Below are positions 33,555-44,146 of a stretch of 64,000 nucleotides of DNA, piece by piece (within the stretch, counting starts at the first letter, position 1; each line of letters starts with the position of its first letter). The notes beneath the pieces were generated by a model that saw only the letters and a list, made by a program, of their open reading frames with translations, was not told where the DNA came from and searched no databases. This stretch comes from Sulfitobacter sp. M05 (GTDB lineage: Bacteria > Pseudomonadota > Alphaproteobacteria > Rhodobacterales > Rhodobacteraceae): the NCBI RefSeq assembly GCF_029285175.1, contig NZ_JABEDH010000001.1, forward strand, positions 248,001-312,000, in the 5' to 3' direction. A program made the position numbers and the translations under genes.

Positions 33555-34925
33555 ATGAGCACTTCAATGACATATCCCGGCCACGTCCGCGCGGTCCTCA
33601 CTCTTGGCCTGCCGCTGATCGGTGGGCACTTGGGGCAAATTGCCATCACGGTGACCGATACGGTCATGGTGGGGTGGTATTCCGTCGAAGCACTGGCCGC
33701 GGTCACGCTTGCCGGGACCTGTTTCTTTGTGTTGTTCATTTTCGGATCGGGCTTTGCCTTTGCGGTGATGCCGATGGTGGCGTCTTTTGCTGCCGAAGAG
33801 GATGAGGTCGCGATCCGCCGTGCCACGCGTATGGGGCTGTGGTTGTCGCTGGCCTTTGGTGTCGTGGCGCTGCCGGTTCTGATTTTCTCGCAACCCATGC
33901 TGCGCCTTTTGGGGCAGGGCGAGGTCGTTGCGGAACAGGCGGCGGCCTATCTTGCGGTGGCGGGTTGGGGAATTTTGCCTGCCCTTCTGGTGATGGTGCT
34001 GAAATCCTATCTGGCGGCGCTTGAGCGGACACAGGTGGTGCTGGGCATCACCCTTTTGGCGGCGGCGGTAAATGCACTGGCCAATTATGCGTTTATCTTT
34101 GGCAACTGGGGCGCGCCGGAACTGGGCATTGTCGGCGCGGCGCTGGCCTCGGTCACGACACAGCTGGTGTCGCTGGTTGGCGTGGTGATCTATATTCTGG
34201 TGGTTGTGCCGCAACACCAGCTGTTTGTGCGGTTCTGGCGGGCGGATTGGCAGATGTTGGTGCGGGTATTCCGTCTGGGCCTGCCGATCGGGTTGACCAC
34301 GCTCAGCGAAGTGGGGCTGTTTGCCGCCGCTGCGGTGATGATGGGCTGGCTGGGCACCATCCCGCTGGCGGCGCATGGGATTGTGATGCAGCTGGCGTCG
34401 ATCACGTTCATGGTGCATCTGGGCTTCAGCAATGTGGCCACGATCCGAGCGGGGAACGCGCTGGGCCGGCGGGACACGATGCATATGGCCCGGGGTGCAT
34501 CGGTTGTGACAACGATGTCCGTGGTTTTTGCCGTTGCGACAATTGCGATTTTCGTCAGCTGGCCAGAGCCGCTGATCCAACTGTTCATGCAGGAGAACGA
34601 ACCGGCGCGGGCAGAAATTCTGACCGTTGGGGTTGGGCTGTTGGCGATGGCGGCATTGTTCCAGCTGGTCGATGGCGCACAGGTGATTGCCCTTGGCGTG
34701 TTGCGCGGGGTGCAGGACACCAACGTGCCCATGTGGATGGCCGCGTTCAGTTATTGGGGCGTTGGCGTACCCTGTTCCTACCTGCTGGGTTTTGTGCTGG
34801 GCTGGGACGGCATTGGCGTCTGGGGCGGGTTGGTTATCGGGCTGGCCTTTGCCGCTGTGCTGCTGAATGTCCGGTTCTGGAAATTCACCATGCCGTCCTT
34901 GCACAAAAAGTCGCAACAGGCCTGA
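33555..34925 (+). CDS. MATE family multidrug efflux transporter
   Basis: 456 residues with about 12 membrane segments in two homologous halves. VLTLGLPLIGGHLGQIAITV, TDTVMVGWYSVEALAAVTLA and, in the second half, FRLGLPIGLTTLSEVGLFAA, AAHGIVMQLASITFMVHLGF, SNVATIRAGNALGRRD and DGAQVIALGVLRGVQDTNVP fit the MATE family. It exchanges Na+ or H+ for cationic drugs or metabolites. The gene ends 10 bases before the convergent small gene. A long antisense frame overlaps it almost exactly but has composition typical of a shadow. Confidence 0.92.
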   Translation: MSTSMTYPGHVRAVLTLGLPLIGGHLGQIAITVTDTVMVGWYSVEALAAVTLAGTCFFVLFIFGSGFAFAVMPMVASFAAEEDEVAIRRATRMGLWLSLAFGVVALPVLIFSQPMLRLLGQGEVVAEQAAAYLAVAGWGILPALLVMVLKSYLAALERTQVVLGITLLAAAVNALANYAFIFGNWGAPELGIVGAALASVTTQLVSLVGVVIYILVVVPQHQLFVRFWRADWQMLVRVFRLGLPIGLTTLSEVGLFAAAAVMMGWLGTIPLAAHGIVMQLASITFMVHLGFSNVATIRAGNALGRRDTMHMARGASVVTTMSVVFAVATIAIFVSWPEPLIQLFMQENEPARAEILTVGVGLLAMAALFQLVDGAQVIALGVLRGVQDTNVPMWMAAFSYWGVGVPCSYLLGFVLGWDGIGVWGGLVIGLAFAAVLLNVRFWKFTMPSLHKKSQQA

Positions 34926-34935
34926 GGCGGCAGCG

Positions 34936-35343
34936 CTACCTTTTCTTTTTGAGCAGGCGGTCGGCCTTTTTGCGGACCAATGTGCTGCGCAGGTCGTGCA
35001 TCGCTAGCAGCAGCTGGTCGGTGACCGCCTCAAGCTGTTCGTCACTGGCCTTGGACTGTGCCCATTGTGTGGTCAGGTTCATATGGTCCACCGCGCGGAA
35101 AATGTCGTCGATGTCGCGGCGGGCCAAAACCGCCATGCGCTCGGACATCCAGGTCCGGATGGTTGTTCTGTCCTCTTCGGACAGAGCGCGGTCACCATGC
35201 GGTTTGACTTCGCCGTTTTTGATGTTCACAACCGCGATCTGATCCATTTCGATCCGGCGTTGGCGGTTTTCAGTGTCGACGCGAAAGACCGCCGCGCCGT
35301 TTTCACGGACGCGGAAGTAATATTCTGGCAGTTCTGCCGACAT
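34936..35343 (-). CDS. Conserved hypothetical protein, 135 residues
   Basis: A small basic soluble protein with no named domain that I recognise. The N-terminal half looks like a beta module (YYFRVRENGAAVFRVDTENR, RRIEMDQIAVVNIKNGEVKP) and the C-terminal half is helical and charged, ending KKADRLLKKKR. It is 16 bases upstream of the aspartate aminotransferase stop on the same strand and convergent to the MATE gene. It resembles short roseobacter conserved proteins of unknown function. Confidence 0.65.
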   Translation of the reverse strand: MSAELPEYYFRVRENGAAVFRVDTENRQRRIEMDQIAVVNIKNGEVKPHGDRALSEEDRTTIRTWMSERMAVLARRDIDDIFRAVDHMNLTTQWAQSKASDEQLEAVTDQLLLAMHDLRSTLVRKKADRLLKKKR

Positions 35344-35359
35344 GGATAACGCTCCCTCT

Positions 35360-37051
<1,692 letters not shown>

Positions 37052-37059
<8 letters not shown>

Positions 37060-37318
37060 GGAACAGAGGGATCATAAAGTCAAACGGCTGTACATGCGTT
37101 CGATCCGGCGTGGCATCAAGGAAATGGACCTGATACTGACCTCATTCGCGGATCGTCATCTGGCGCAGATGGCCGATCCGGGGCTCGACCTTTATGATGC
37201 GATGCTTAACGAGAATGATCATGATCTTTATCAATGGGTCACAGGGCAACAACCAGCTCCGGCGCAATTTGCTGGCTTGATTGCTGAAATCAGCGCCGAT
37301 TTTGCACCGCTTAAATAA
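37052..37318 (+). CDS. sdhE: FAD assembly factor SdhE (succinate dehydrogenase assembly factor 2 family)
   Basis: 88 residues starting at ATG 37052, inside the end of the XRE gene (8-base overlap). The family core is KRLYMRSIRRGIKEMDLILT with the RGxxE-type motif (R-R-G-I-K-E), then SFADRHLAQMADPGLDLYDA, MLNENDHDLYQW. SdhE covalently flavinylates the SdhA subunit of succinate dehydrogenase. Length matches the family. The pairing with an XRE regulator is unexpected but the coupling suggests joint expression. Confidence 0.92.
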
Positions 37319-37404
37319 TCCGCGGCGCGGCATCGGCGCGGTTTAACGAAATATTCTGTTTTATTCTTCAGTTTCTGGCTCAACAAATGAGTCGGAGACC
37401 TCGG

Positions 37405-37905
37405 ATGAGTATTCAAGACCCCATCGGGCAAAGCGCTCGAAACAACGATTTTATGATCGGCTATCTCGAAGCGCTTTCATTGGTCGAACGATTGCACCGC
37501 TTGCTGCTGGATGTGATAAAAGACGAGTTCGAGCGCGTTGGCGCTCTTGAAATTAACGCGGTTCAGGCGCTTTTGCTCTTCAACATTGGCGACAATGAAG
37601 TGACCGCCGGCGAATTGAAAAGCCGCGGTTATTATCAGGGAAGCAACGTCAGCTATAACCTGAAAAAGCTGGTCGAAATGGGATACATGCACCATCAGCG
37701 GTGTGAGATTGATCGCCGTTCGGTGCGGGTGCGTCTGACCGAAAAGGGCCGCAACATCCGCGATGTGGTATCAGATCTTTTTGAACGCCATGCGGACGGT
37801 TTGCGTGACAAGGGGGTATTGGGACAGGACGGCATCTCCGAAATCACCGGATCGCTGAAACGGATGGAACGTTATTGGACGGATCAGATCCGCTATATCT
37901 ACTGA
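37405..37905 (+). CDS. MarR family regulator, LdtR-like
   Basis: 166 residues from ATG 37405 with GGAG 7 bases upstream. It carries a winged-helix core: LEINAVQALLLFNIGDNEVT, GELKSRGYYQGSNVSYNLKK, LVEMGYMHHQRCEIDRRSVR, RVRLTEKGRNIRDVVSDLF. The LEALSLVERLHRLLLDVIKD stretch is the dimer helix. This exact pattern resembles the LdtR subgroup, which in alphaproteobacteria controls an L,D-transpeptidase and envelope stress genes. No such target is next to it here, so the function is by family analogy. Confidence 0.82.
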   Translation: MSIQDPIGQSARNNDFMIGYLEALSLVERLHRLLLDVIKDEFERVGALEINAVQALLLFNIGDNEVTAGELKSRGYYQGSNVSYNLKKLVEMGYMHHQRCEIDRRSVRVRLTEKGRNIRDVVSDLFERHADGLRDKGVLGQDGISEITGSLKRMERYWTDQIRYIY

Positions 37906-37917
37906 TCTGCTGGACGA

Positions 37918-38367
37918 TCAGCCGAGGGTGTCCCAATGGGCCTGCGCCTTGGCAATGATTGTTGCGGCATCCTTGTCAAATGCCTTGCCGCCTTTCGGCC
38001 GGGCAAAGAGATAAAGCTTTGCCTCAAAAATACGCCAGACCATAGGGTCGCTATCCACGACCTTTTTGAATGACATGGCGCGGGTGCAAAATCCGCCAAA
38101 CTGTGGGGCAAAGCGGGCAGGGGTTGCGGCAAACATTTCGGCCTCGGTGGCCGTGGAAAACTGCCACGGCGCGCCGCGCCATTCGACCAGATGAGAGGGG
38201 TCACCCATATGAGCGGCCCCTTTGCCCCAATAGGCGTGGGTGTCGTAGCCCTGTATCGCCACCCCGTTGCTGCCTGTTGAAACAGGGTGGCCGATGGCAA
38301 AAGCAGGCCGTGCTAAGCAGAGGCTGGCAGCGGCGGTGATAAATGAACGGCGGGTCAAATCAAGCAT
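37918..38367 (-). CDS. YHS domain-containing protein, Tat-exported
   Basis: 149 residues. The N-terminus LTRRSFITAAASLCLARPAF has the twin-arginine (RRSF) export motif and a hydrophobic stretch, with cleavage probably after AFA. The rest is a YHS-type domain: GVAIQGYDTHAYWGKGAAHM, FSTATEAEMFAATPARFAPQ, FGGFCTRAM. YHS domains are found in heavy-metal and copper-related proteins, with a cysteine in FGGFCTRAM as a possible ligand. The gene is convergent with the MarR gene, 12 bases apart. Confidence 0.85.
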   Translation of the reverse strand: MLDLTRRSFITAAASLCLARPAFAIGHPVSTGSNGVAIQGYDTHAYWGKGAAHMGDPSHLVEWRGAPWQFSTATEAEMFAATPARFAPQFGGFCTRAMSFKKVVDSDPMVWRIFEAKLYLFARPKGGKAFDKDAATIIAKAQAHWDTLG

Positions 38368-38446
38368 ATGACGGTCCTTCGAGATGGCTCACGAGATACC
38401 ATCCGTTGGCGCGCCTCCAAATGCACAATCCTGTGACCCCCTAGGT

Positions 38447-39157
38447 TCAGAGGCCGGACAGCACCAGCCCCTCCAGCTCCCGCATCAGCTTTTGCGTCAT
38501 CGCGCGGGCATAGTCAGTAAATCCCAGTGCGGTTTGCACAAATGCATCCTGCCCCAACACCACCTCAGCGCGAAAATAGGATGACAGCTCTGCAATCTCG
38601 GCCTGTCGAATGTCCCCTGTTTGCGGATCATCGACCCCAATCACCAAGGCGTTGATCGTGATCCCGCTGCCGCTCAGGTGCGCCTGCATGTCACGGGGGC
38701 GGGGGCCAAGGTTGGATTTCCCATCCCCGGAAAGGTCCAGCGTTCGTTTCCAGCAGCGCCCTTGCGCGTGAAGATGTCTTGCGCCCTCGCTCATCGCAAC
38801 GCCAAGCGCAGTGCCTGGGCTGGCATCGCGCCGCTGCGTAGCGCGCAGGGTTGCAATGATCCCGTCCAGAGCCGTCGCGTTGTCGATAACCGTCCAAGGA
38901 ACCACAACCGCTTGATCGGAAGGGCCGGACCATTCGTAAACCATCAGGCGCACCGGTGCGGCGGGCATGACCATCAGCTTGTCGCGCACCTGCGGCGCAT
39001 TCAACGCCGTGGCCAGACCATCCAATTGCAACCGGTATTCCCGTGCATCTACCGATCCCGACACATCCAAACCGAGTGCCAGCGCCTGCCGGCACTCGGC
39101 GACGGCGGATGTCGCTGCCACGGCCATTCCCGCCGCCAGCGCCAAGGTCCGCATCAT
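38447..39157 (-). CDS. DUF1194 / von Willebrand A-like secreted protein
   Basis: 236 residues with an N-terminal signal peptide (LALAAGMAVAATSAVA, cleavage before ECRQ). The domain begins QALALGLDVSGSVDAREYRL, a MIDAS metal-binding motif DxSxS, and continues QAVVVPWTVIDN, CWKRTLDLSGDGKSNLGPRP and ITINALVIGVDDP, the DUF1194 pattern. The start overlaps the stop of the upstream paralogue (ATGA). Function of the family is unknown; secretion and a MIDAS site suggest protein-protein or metal-dependent adhesion in the periplasm. Confidence 0.85.
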   Translation of the reverse strand: MMRTLALAAGMAVAATSAVAECRQALALGLDVSGSVDAREYRLQLDGLATALNAPQVRDKLMVMPAAPVRLMVYEWSGPSDQAVVVPWTVIDNATALDGIIATLRATQRRDASPGTALGVAMSEGARHLHAQGRCWKRTLDLSGDGKSNLGPRPRDMQAHLSGSGITINALVIGVDDPQTGDIRQAEIAELSSYFRAEVVLGQDAFVQTALGFTDYARAMTQKLMRELEGLVLSGL

Positions 39158-39855
39158 TGCTTTTCCCGGTCCAGCCGCCCAATCACCACGGGGGAAACTT
39201 CGCGTACCAGCTTGCGCCGCATCGCGCGCTCATAGTCGGCAAATCCGTTGGCAATCTCAAGGAAGGCACCGCGCCCGTGCAACACTTCTGCGCGGTAAAA
39301 CGGGATCAGGCCCAGCTCGCCTTCAAAATCGCCGGCATTGACCACCAGCCCGTTTACCGTCACCTCATCGAAAGGATAGGCGTTATAGGCATTCTGCGGG
39401 CCAAAGCCCTCGTTGTTCTGCCCGTCGCCGGCCATGTCCAACGTGTGGCGGGCGCAGGGCGGTGCCGATTCAAGCAGACGTGCGCCAAAGCCAAGGGCAT
39501 GGCCCATAGCCGTGGGATAATCCGCATGCCCGCGCCGCGAGCCGGCCACTGTTTCCGCCGCCGCAATCAAGGCCCTAGGCCCGTCAATCAGAGTCCATTC
39601 CAGCAAAACATCCTGCTGGTGACGCCCGGACCATTCATAAACCGCAAGGGCAACCGATTGATCCGTGGCGAAAAATGCATCTGCGACCTCTGGCGCAGTC
39701 AAGGCCGCGACAACGCCGCCCCGTTGCAATGCGTCTTCGCTGGGATCAACAGAGCTGGAGACATCCAGCGCCAGTACCAAAGCAAGACGGCATTCCGTTG
39801 CCGCCGCCCCCGATGCGGCCAAGAGCAACGCAAAAAGGGCGACAGCGGTTTTCAC
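39154..39855 (-). CDS. DUF1194 / von Willebrand A-like secreted protein, paralogue
   Basis: About 233 residues from GTG 39855, which overlaps the stop of gloA as GTGA; an ATG 30 bases upstream is possible but would run inside gloA. A signal peptide (TAVALFALLLAASGAAA) is followed by LALVLALDVSSSVDPSED with the MIDAS DxSxS motif, and CARHTLDMAGDGQNNEGFGP. It is clearly a paralogue of the neighbour, as the blocks and order match. A chain of 4-base overlaps (gloA, this gene, the next) implies coupled translation. Confidence 0.85.
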   Translation of the reverse strand: MKTAVALFALLLAASGAAATECRLALVLALDVSSSVDPSEDALQRGGVVAALTAPEVADAFFATDQSVALAVYEWSGRHQQDVLLEWTLIDGPRALIAAAETVAGSRRGHADYPTAMGHALGFGARLLESAPPCARHTLDMAGDGQNNEGFGPQNAYNAYPFDEVTVNGLVVNAGDFEGELGLIPFYRAEVLHGRGAFLEIANGFADYERAMRRKLVREVSPVVIGRLDREKQ

Positions 39856-40286
39856 CAGTGACCGGTGTTTTCCATGCTGGCCCATGGTTCCGCGGGTGCC
39901 AGCGGCTCACCTTGCTGCAACAGCTCTACCGATACGTTGTCGGGGCTGCGAACAAAGGCCATGTTCCCGTCACGCGGCGGGCGGTTGATCGTGACGCCAT
40001 TGTCCATAAGGTGTTGGCATGCCTCATAAATATTCTCGACCGAATAGGCCAGATGCCCGAAATGGCGGCTGTCGCTGGGCAAGGCATCGTCGCCATCCCA
40101 ATTATAAGTCAATTCAACGTCCGCATGGCCGTCGTCCATGCCCGGAGGGCAGAGGAACACCAACGTGAAACGCCCGCCCTCGTTTTCGATCCGGCGGCGT
40201 TCTACAAGGCCCAGAAGATTGTAAAATGCAATTGAAGCGTCAAGGTCTTTGACGCGCACCATTGTGTGCAGGAATTTGATTGGCAT
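39852..40286 (-). CDS. gloA: Lactoylglutathione lyase (glyoxalase I)
   Basis: 144 residues from ATG 40286 with GAGGA upstream; a frame beginning at 40397 has no ribosome site. The two betaalphabetabetabeta modules are visible: KFLHTMVRVKDLDASIAFYN with metal ligand H7, FTLVFLCPPGMDDGHADVEL with a glutamate ligand, HFGHLAYSVENIYEACQHLM with histidine, and SPDNVSVELLQQGEPLAP with the last glutamate. The enzyme converts the methylglyoxal-glutathione hemithioacetal to lactoylglutathione. The C-terminus ends NTGHW and its stop is part of a GTGA overlap with the DUF1194 gene. Confidence 0.93.
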   Translation of the reverse strand: MPIKFLHTMVRVKDLDASIAFYNLLGLVERRRIENEGGRFTLVFLCPPGMDDGHADVELTYNWDGDDALPSDSRHFGHLAYSVENIYEACQHLMDNGVTINRPPRDGNMAFVRSPDNVSVELLQQGEPLAPAEPWASMENTGHW

Positions 40287-40365
40287 GTGATGGTCCTCAG
40301 GTTCTGTTTCGCCCGAGCTTATCATAGCGAAGCGCCGTTGCCAGCTGCTCGCGACAAGTTGACCG

Positions 40366-41754
40366 TCAAAACGCAGATTTGATTCCAATGCTGACACCTA
40401 CGCGGTTCACGTCATACAGTCCGATATTACTGTCGGTATGTGTCGCCGAAAGTGTCAGAGCCGGGTTGAAACCGTAATAGTCGATGTCTTTGAAGGTTGC
40501 CGTGACATCGGCAAAAATGCGTTTGTCCTGACGCCCGTCGCGAGAATGGCGCGAGATGTCATAATCGCGCCAGCCCGCGCCCAGACCAAATTGGATCTGC
40601 GCCCCCATCACCGGCTTTCTAAGGGCCAGCCCCGTGCGCATCAGCACCTCGGAATATTCGTTGTCTCTGTCCGGCGAATAGGTGCGCGTAAGATAAAGTC
40701 CGGCAAACCCTGAACTGCCCGAGGCGAAGGCCTGTGTGATGCTTGCGGACAGGCCAAGTGTGTCGCGATCAGGTGTGGCTTGTCCCCATTGGCGCTCTGC
40801 CTCGCCGCCAAAGCGCAGCTGTCGGCGGCGTGAAAAGGCCAGTGTCTGTTGCACTTGGGTACGCAGGAAGCTTGCATAGCGATTGCCGCCATACCAGCTT
40901 TGACCGGCTTCAATATCCGCAGCAAATTCTCCCTTTTTATCAAGGACAAAGCGGCGATACCCATAGCCGATCGAGACACTGCCAAAGGCAAAGTCGGACC
41001 CGCTGGCATCAGAGTTTTCAAGGTCGTCGGTTATGTTGAACGTCCGGTATAGCAGCGAAAATTTCGCGTCATGGGCGGAAACTGGTGTTTGGTGGAACCG
41101 GTAGCGCGACCGCAGTGCGCCACCGATCTCGATACCGGCTATCGCCTGCGCTTCAGGGCTCAATTCATACTCCAGCGGTTCTCCGTGCAGGATTTCGGAA
41201 ATGGCATAGTTCAGCCGTGTCCAGTCCCGCGCCGACCCGTTGTTGATGTTTGAATTTGGCGCAAAAGTGAAAGTAATATCTGTTTTCCAGGGGTTTTGCT
41301 GTTTCACATACCCAAAGTCGCGTCTGGCCCGCGCGCGCAAGGCATCGTTTGGGGCGTGCTGTGCGGCGCGGCGCAGCCACCATTGGGCCCGGGTGCGCTT
41401 GTTTTGGGATGACAACACCTGTGCGGTGATCAGTGCTGTTGCGTATTTGTCGGCTTTGCTTTCTGACAGTCGCCAGGCCCGCCGTGTCATTTCGCGGGCT
41501 TCTGGCAGGCGGCCAAGGTCGCGCAGGGCACGTCCCCGGACCAGCAGGGCGGTCAGATCATTTTTATCCCGCAACAACAAGGCATTGGCGAGTGCTTCGG
41601 CCTGATTTGGGTTGCCTTGTTTGAGGCTTTGGCCAGCCGCCGCCCGCATTTCGTCAACGGTTAGCACGTCCTGCGCAAAAACGCTCCCGCCGACCCCAAG
41701 GAGGCCGCCAAGAGCGAGGATCGCGCCGAGACGTCGCAATTTATGACCGGCCAT
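40366..41754 (-). CDS. Slam-type surface lipoprotein assembly modifier (outer-membrane barrel with TPR)
   Basis: 462 residues. The signal peptide (LGAILALGGLLGVGGSVFAQ) leads to an N-terminal helical TPR-like region of about 120 residues (LLRDKNDLTALLVRGRALRD, LGRLPEAREMTRRAWRL). From about residue 150 it is a beta-barrel with alternating aromatic strands, WKTDITFTFAPNSNINNGSA being the usual entry, and a terminal SIGIKSAF ending in Phe, as in outer-membrane porins. This is the DUF560/Slam architecture: Slam moves specific lipoproteins across the outer membrane to the surface. The gene follows a lipoprotein gene by 9 bases, its likely client. Two-gene client-Slam clusters are the hallmark of the system. 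Confidence 0.88.
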   Translation of the reverse strand: MAGHKLRRLGAILALGGLLGVGGSVFAQDVLTVDEMRAAAGQSLKQGNPNQAEALANALLLRDKNDLTALLVRGRALRDLGRLPEAREMTRRAWRLSESKADKYATALITAQVLSSQNKRTRAQWWLRRAAQHAPNDALRARARRDFGYVKQQNPWKTDITFTFAPNSNINNGSARDWTRLNYAISEILHGEPLEYELSPEAQAIAGIEIGGALRSRYRFHQTPVSAHDAKFSLLYRTFNITDDLENSDASGSDFAFGSVSIGYGYRRFVLDKKGEFAADIEAGQSWYGGNRYASFLRTQVQQTLAFSRRRQLRFGGEAERQWGQATPDRDTLGLSASITQAFASGSSGFAGLYLTRTYSPDRDNEYSEVLMRTGLALRKPVMGAQIQFGLGAGWRDYDISRHSRDGRQDKRIFADVTATFKDIDYYGFNPALTLSATHTDSNIGLYDVNRVGVSIGIKSAF

Positions 41755-41763
41755 TTTGTGGAC

Positions 41764-42837
41764 CTAGTCGCGGTAAACGATAAAGCCGCTGGTGTCCCTT
41801 ACAGTAACATTGTCCAGTTCGGCGGTGTTTTCTGTGACAAGGACTCCAACGATTTCGTTGCTGTCGTCGCCTGACATGATCGCGTAATATTTGCCGGCCT
41901 CATATTCCCGCACCCGACCGTTGTCGTCGACAAAGTTGCTGAAGACACTGCCGATGATTTCGCCGTTCGGGTCAATCACGCCGGGGCCAACTTCAAAACG
42001 CGCGTCCGGAATACCGGCGATGCTTGCGTCGTTCTTGCTGTTGATCCGGCTTACAATCGTGTCTGTGATGTCGGCACCGCTCAGGTCATAGACGCGACGA
42101 TCAGAGAATGTCCCGCGAACGGCATCACCACGTACGCCGCTGGAGGCGTTGAAGCCGTCGAAATCAATGGCAATTTGCACATTGGCGGTTGAATAATCCA
42201 ATCCGCCACTGCCGTCGTAATCCCGCAGACCGGCGCTTTTGCCGTTAAAGATGGCCTGACCGTTCGAGGGCAGGTCAACCGATCCCTCGCGCTGATAGAC
42301 AAAACCACCAAAACCGTAAGGGATATATGCGCCGGTCCGCACAATTGCGAATTGGGTTGCGGGGTTGCCCTCGGCGTCGAGGTTCCGGCTGACACCATAA
42401 ATAGCGCGGTGGGTGAACTGGTTGATCGGATCGGAATTCGAGCTGTCGGGGAACTGCTGAAACGCTTCGTACACCGCAAATTCGTCGTTCAGGCTGCTGA
42501 CATTTTCGCCGCGCGCATACCGGTTTCCGCCGTCAAAAGCGAGGCCGTCAACGGTAAAGACATCCGTGGCACCATCATAACGGATGCCGGTTGCAGAACC
42601 GTCACCGGTTTTGCCACCCTCGGATTCTGTGGGTTCGGAACGCACGATGCGTGAGTTGGGCGAGGGCGATGGGGTGCCCGGTGGCAGACCCTCGCGAACG
42701 ATCCCGCCTCCGTCACCTGTGCCGCCACCTGTGCCGGTGCCGCCGTCGGTCCCTGAATCTTCACCAAAGGGGGCATCACCGCCACCGCACCCGACGAGAA
42801 ATGTGCAAAGCAAAAGCCCTGCTGCATTGATTTTCAT
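41764..42837 (-). CDS. Probable Slam-dependent surface lipoprotein
   Basis: 357 residues. The lipobox LVGC has Cys17, followed by a flexible Gly/Asp/Thr-rich linker (about residues 18-45). The rest is rich in beta strands, with [52 protein letters not shown] and [17 protein letters not shown]. The end ([14 protein letters not shown]) resembles the C-terminal barrel of TbpB-like Slam clients, which is the signal recognised by Slam. The next gene codes the Slam. No sequence identity to a transferrin or heme receptor is claimed, so the ligand is unknown. Confidence 0.75.
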   Translation of the reverse strand: MKINAAGLLLCTFLVGCGGGDAPFGEDSGTDGGTGTGGGTGDGGGIVREGLPPGTPSPSPNSRIVRSEPTESEGGKTGDGSATGIRYDGATDVFTVDGLAFDGGNRYARGENVSSLNDEFAVYEAFQQFPDSSNSDPINQFTHRAIYGVSRNLDAEGNPATQFAIVRTGAYIPYGFGGFVYQREGSVDLPSNGQAIFNGKSAGLRDYDGSGGLDYSTANVQIAIDFDGFNASSGVRGDAVRGTFSDRRVYDLSGADITDTIVSRINSKNDASIAGIPDARFEVGPGVIDPNGEIIGSVFSNFVDDNGRVREYEAGKYYAIMSGDDSNEIVGVLVTENTAELDNVTVRDTSGFIVYRD

Positions 42838-43057
42838 GATTGCCTGCCTGCTTTCGAAATTCCCGCCAACAATCCCAAGAAGAGCTGCCCTTTGTCAACG
42901 GCTCCTCTTAAAATTCGACGAATTAGCGGGGCCATTGGTTTTCCTGACACAGACCCCAAATCACGGTTTACGGTTTCCCAAAATGTTGATTCCTGATTTA
43001 CCTGCGCGCAGATTAATTCCGCCCGCGAATCCCAGACCCTTGCCAAGGACGCCGCCC

Positions 43058-43984
43058 ATGCCCCTGTCACCCGAGCAACAAGCCGAAATTGATGCCCTGC
43101 GCAGTCAGCCCACACAAACCCTGCGCGCCACCGTGCCGGGGATGGAGGCCCATTTGTACACGGCTTATGATGTGCTTGATCACGGGTTTATCCGTGTCAT
43201 CGACTATATGGGCGACGATTCCGCAATCTGTCAGGCGGCGCGTGTGTCTTACGGCAAAGGCACCAAATCCGTGCAAAACGATGAAGGGCTGATCCGTTAT
43301 CTGATGCGCCACTGGCATTCGACGCCGTTTGAAATGTGCGAAATCAAACTGCACGTCAAATTGCCGGTCTTTGTTGCACGCCAGTGGATTCGCCACCGTA
43401 CTGCCAACGTCAATGAATATTCTGCCCGCTATTCGATCCTTGATCGTGAATTTTATATTCCTGCACCCGAGCATGTGAATGCCCAAAGCGTGGTAAACAA
43501 TCAGGGCAGGGGCGGCGTGCTTCAGGGCGAGGAAGCAGCCCGTGTTCTGGAAGTTCTGAAGTCTGACAGCAACCGCGCCTATGATCACTATGAAAGCATG
43601 ATCGCGACAGACGGGCCCGACGGTCCACAAGACGGCCTTGCCCGTGAACTGGCACGTATGAATCTGCCGTCAAATATCTATACGCAATGGTACTGGAAAG
43701 TGGACCTCCACAACCTGTTTCATTTCTTGCGGCTGCGGGCAGATCAGCACGCGCAATATGAAATAAGGGTTTACGCCGACGCGATTTGTAAAGTTGTGGC
43801 CGATTGGGTGCCTGCGGCCTATGCCGCCTTTGAGGATTATCGTCTGGGAGGGGCCACGATGTCCGGCAAGGCGCTGGATTGTGTGCGTCGCATGATCGCA
43901 GGCGAAGAGGTGACACAGGAAAATTCTGGCATGTCCAAAGGGGAGTGGCGCGAGTTTCAGGGCGTCTTGAACGACCCAGCCTAA
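43058..43984 (+). CDS. thyX: FAD-dependent thymidylate synthase ThyX
   Basis: 308 residues from ATG 43058 with AAGGAC upstream; an open frame extending back to 42584 is antisense to the lipoprotein gene and is not part of the protein. The ThyX signature [11 protein letters not shown] (RHRx7S, R112 to S122) is present, as are [15 protein letters not shown] and [20 protein letters not shown]. It makes dTMP from dUMP using methylene-THF and FADH2, replacing ThyA. Flavin- and dUMP-binding blocks follow the normal order. The gene stands alone. Confidence 0.95.
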   Translation: MPLSPEQQAEIDALRSQPTQTLRATVPGMEAHLYTAYDVLDHGFIRVIDYMGDDSAICQAARVSYGKGTKSVQNDEGLIRYLMRHWHSTPFEMCEIKLHVKLPVFVARQWIRHRTANVNEYSARYSILDREFYIPAPEHVNAQSVVNNQGRGGVLQGEEAARVLEVLKSDSNRAYDHYESMIATDGPDGPQDGLARELARMNLPSNIYTQWYWKVDLHNLFHFLRLRADQHAQYEIRVYADAICKVVADWVPAAYAAFEDYRLGGATMSGKALDCVRRMIAGEEVTQENSGMSKGEWREFQGVLNDPA

Positions 43985-44146
43985 GCGTCTGGCTCTAGGG
44001 CGTCCCGCCTTAAACATGTACTACCAATACCCTGCCAGGCTGCGCTCTCTCAGGGAATTGGTGATGTGAAATGCGTCAGGGTAAAGGCCGGCGCATTAAG
44101 CGGGCAAGATCAGGCCGGCCATTCCCGTGCCGGTGTTGCGGTGGTT

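Noticed and set aside
33564-34916. Long minus-strand open frame (450 codons) opposite the MATE gene
   Set aside because: It mirrors the MATE gene, is extremely His/Gln/Arg-rich and has no family motif; the plus-strand frame is a textbook transporter.
42584-43057. N-terminal extension of ThyX by 158 codons
   Set aside because: The extension is antisense to the lipoprotein gene and Pro-rich; ATG 43058 has a ribosome site and gives the normal ThyX start.
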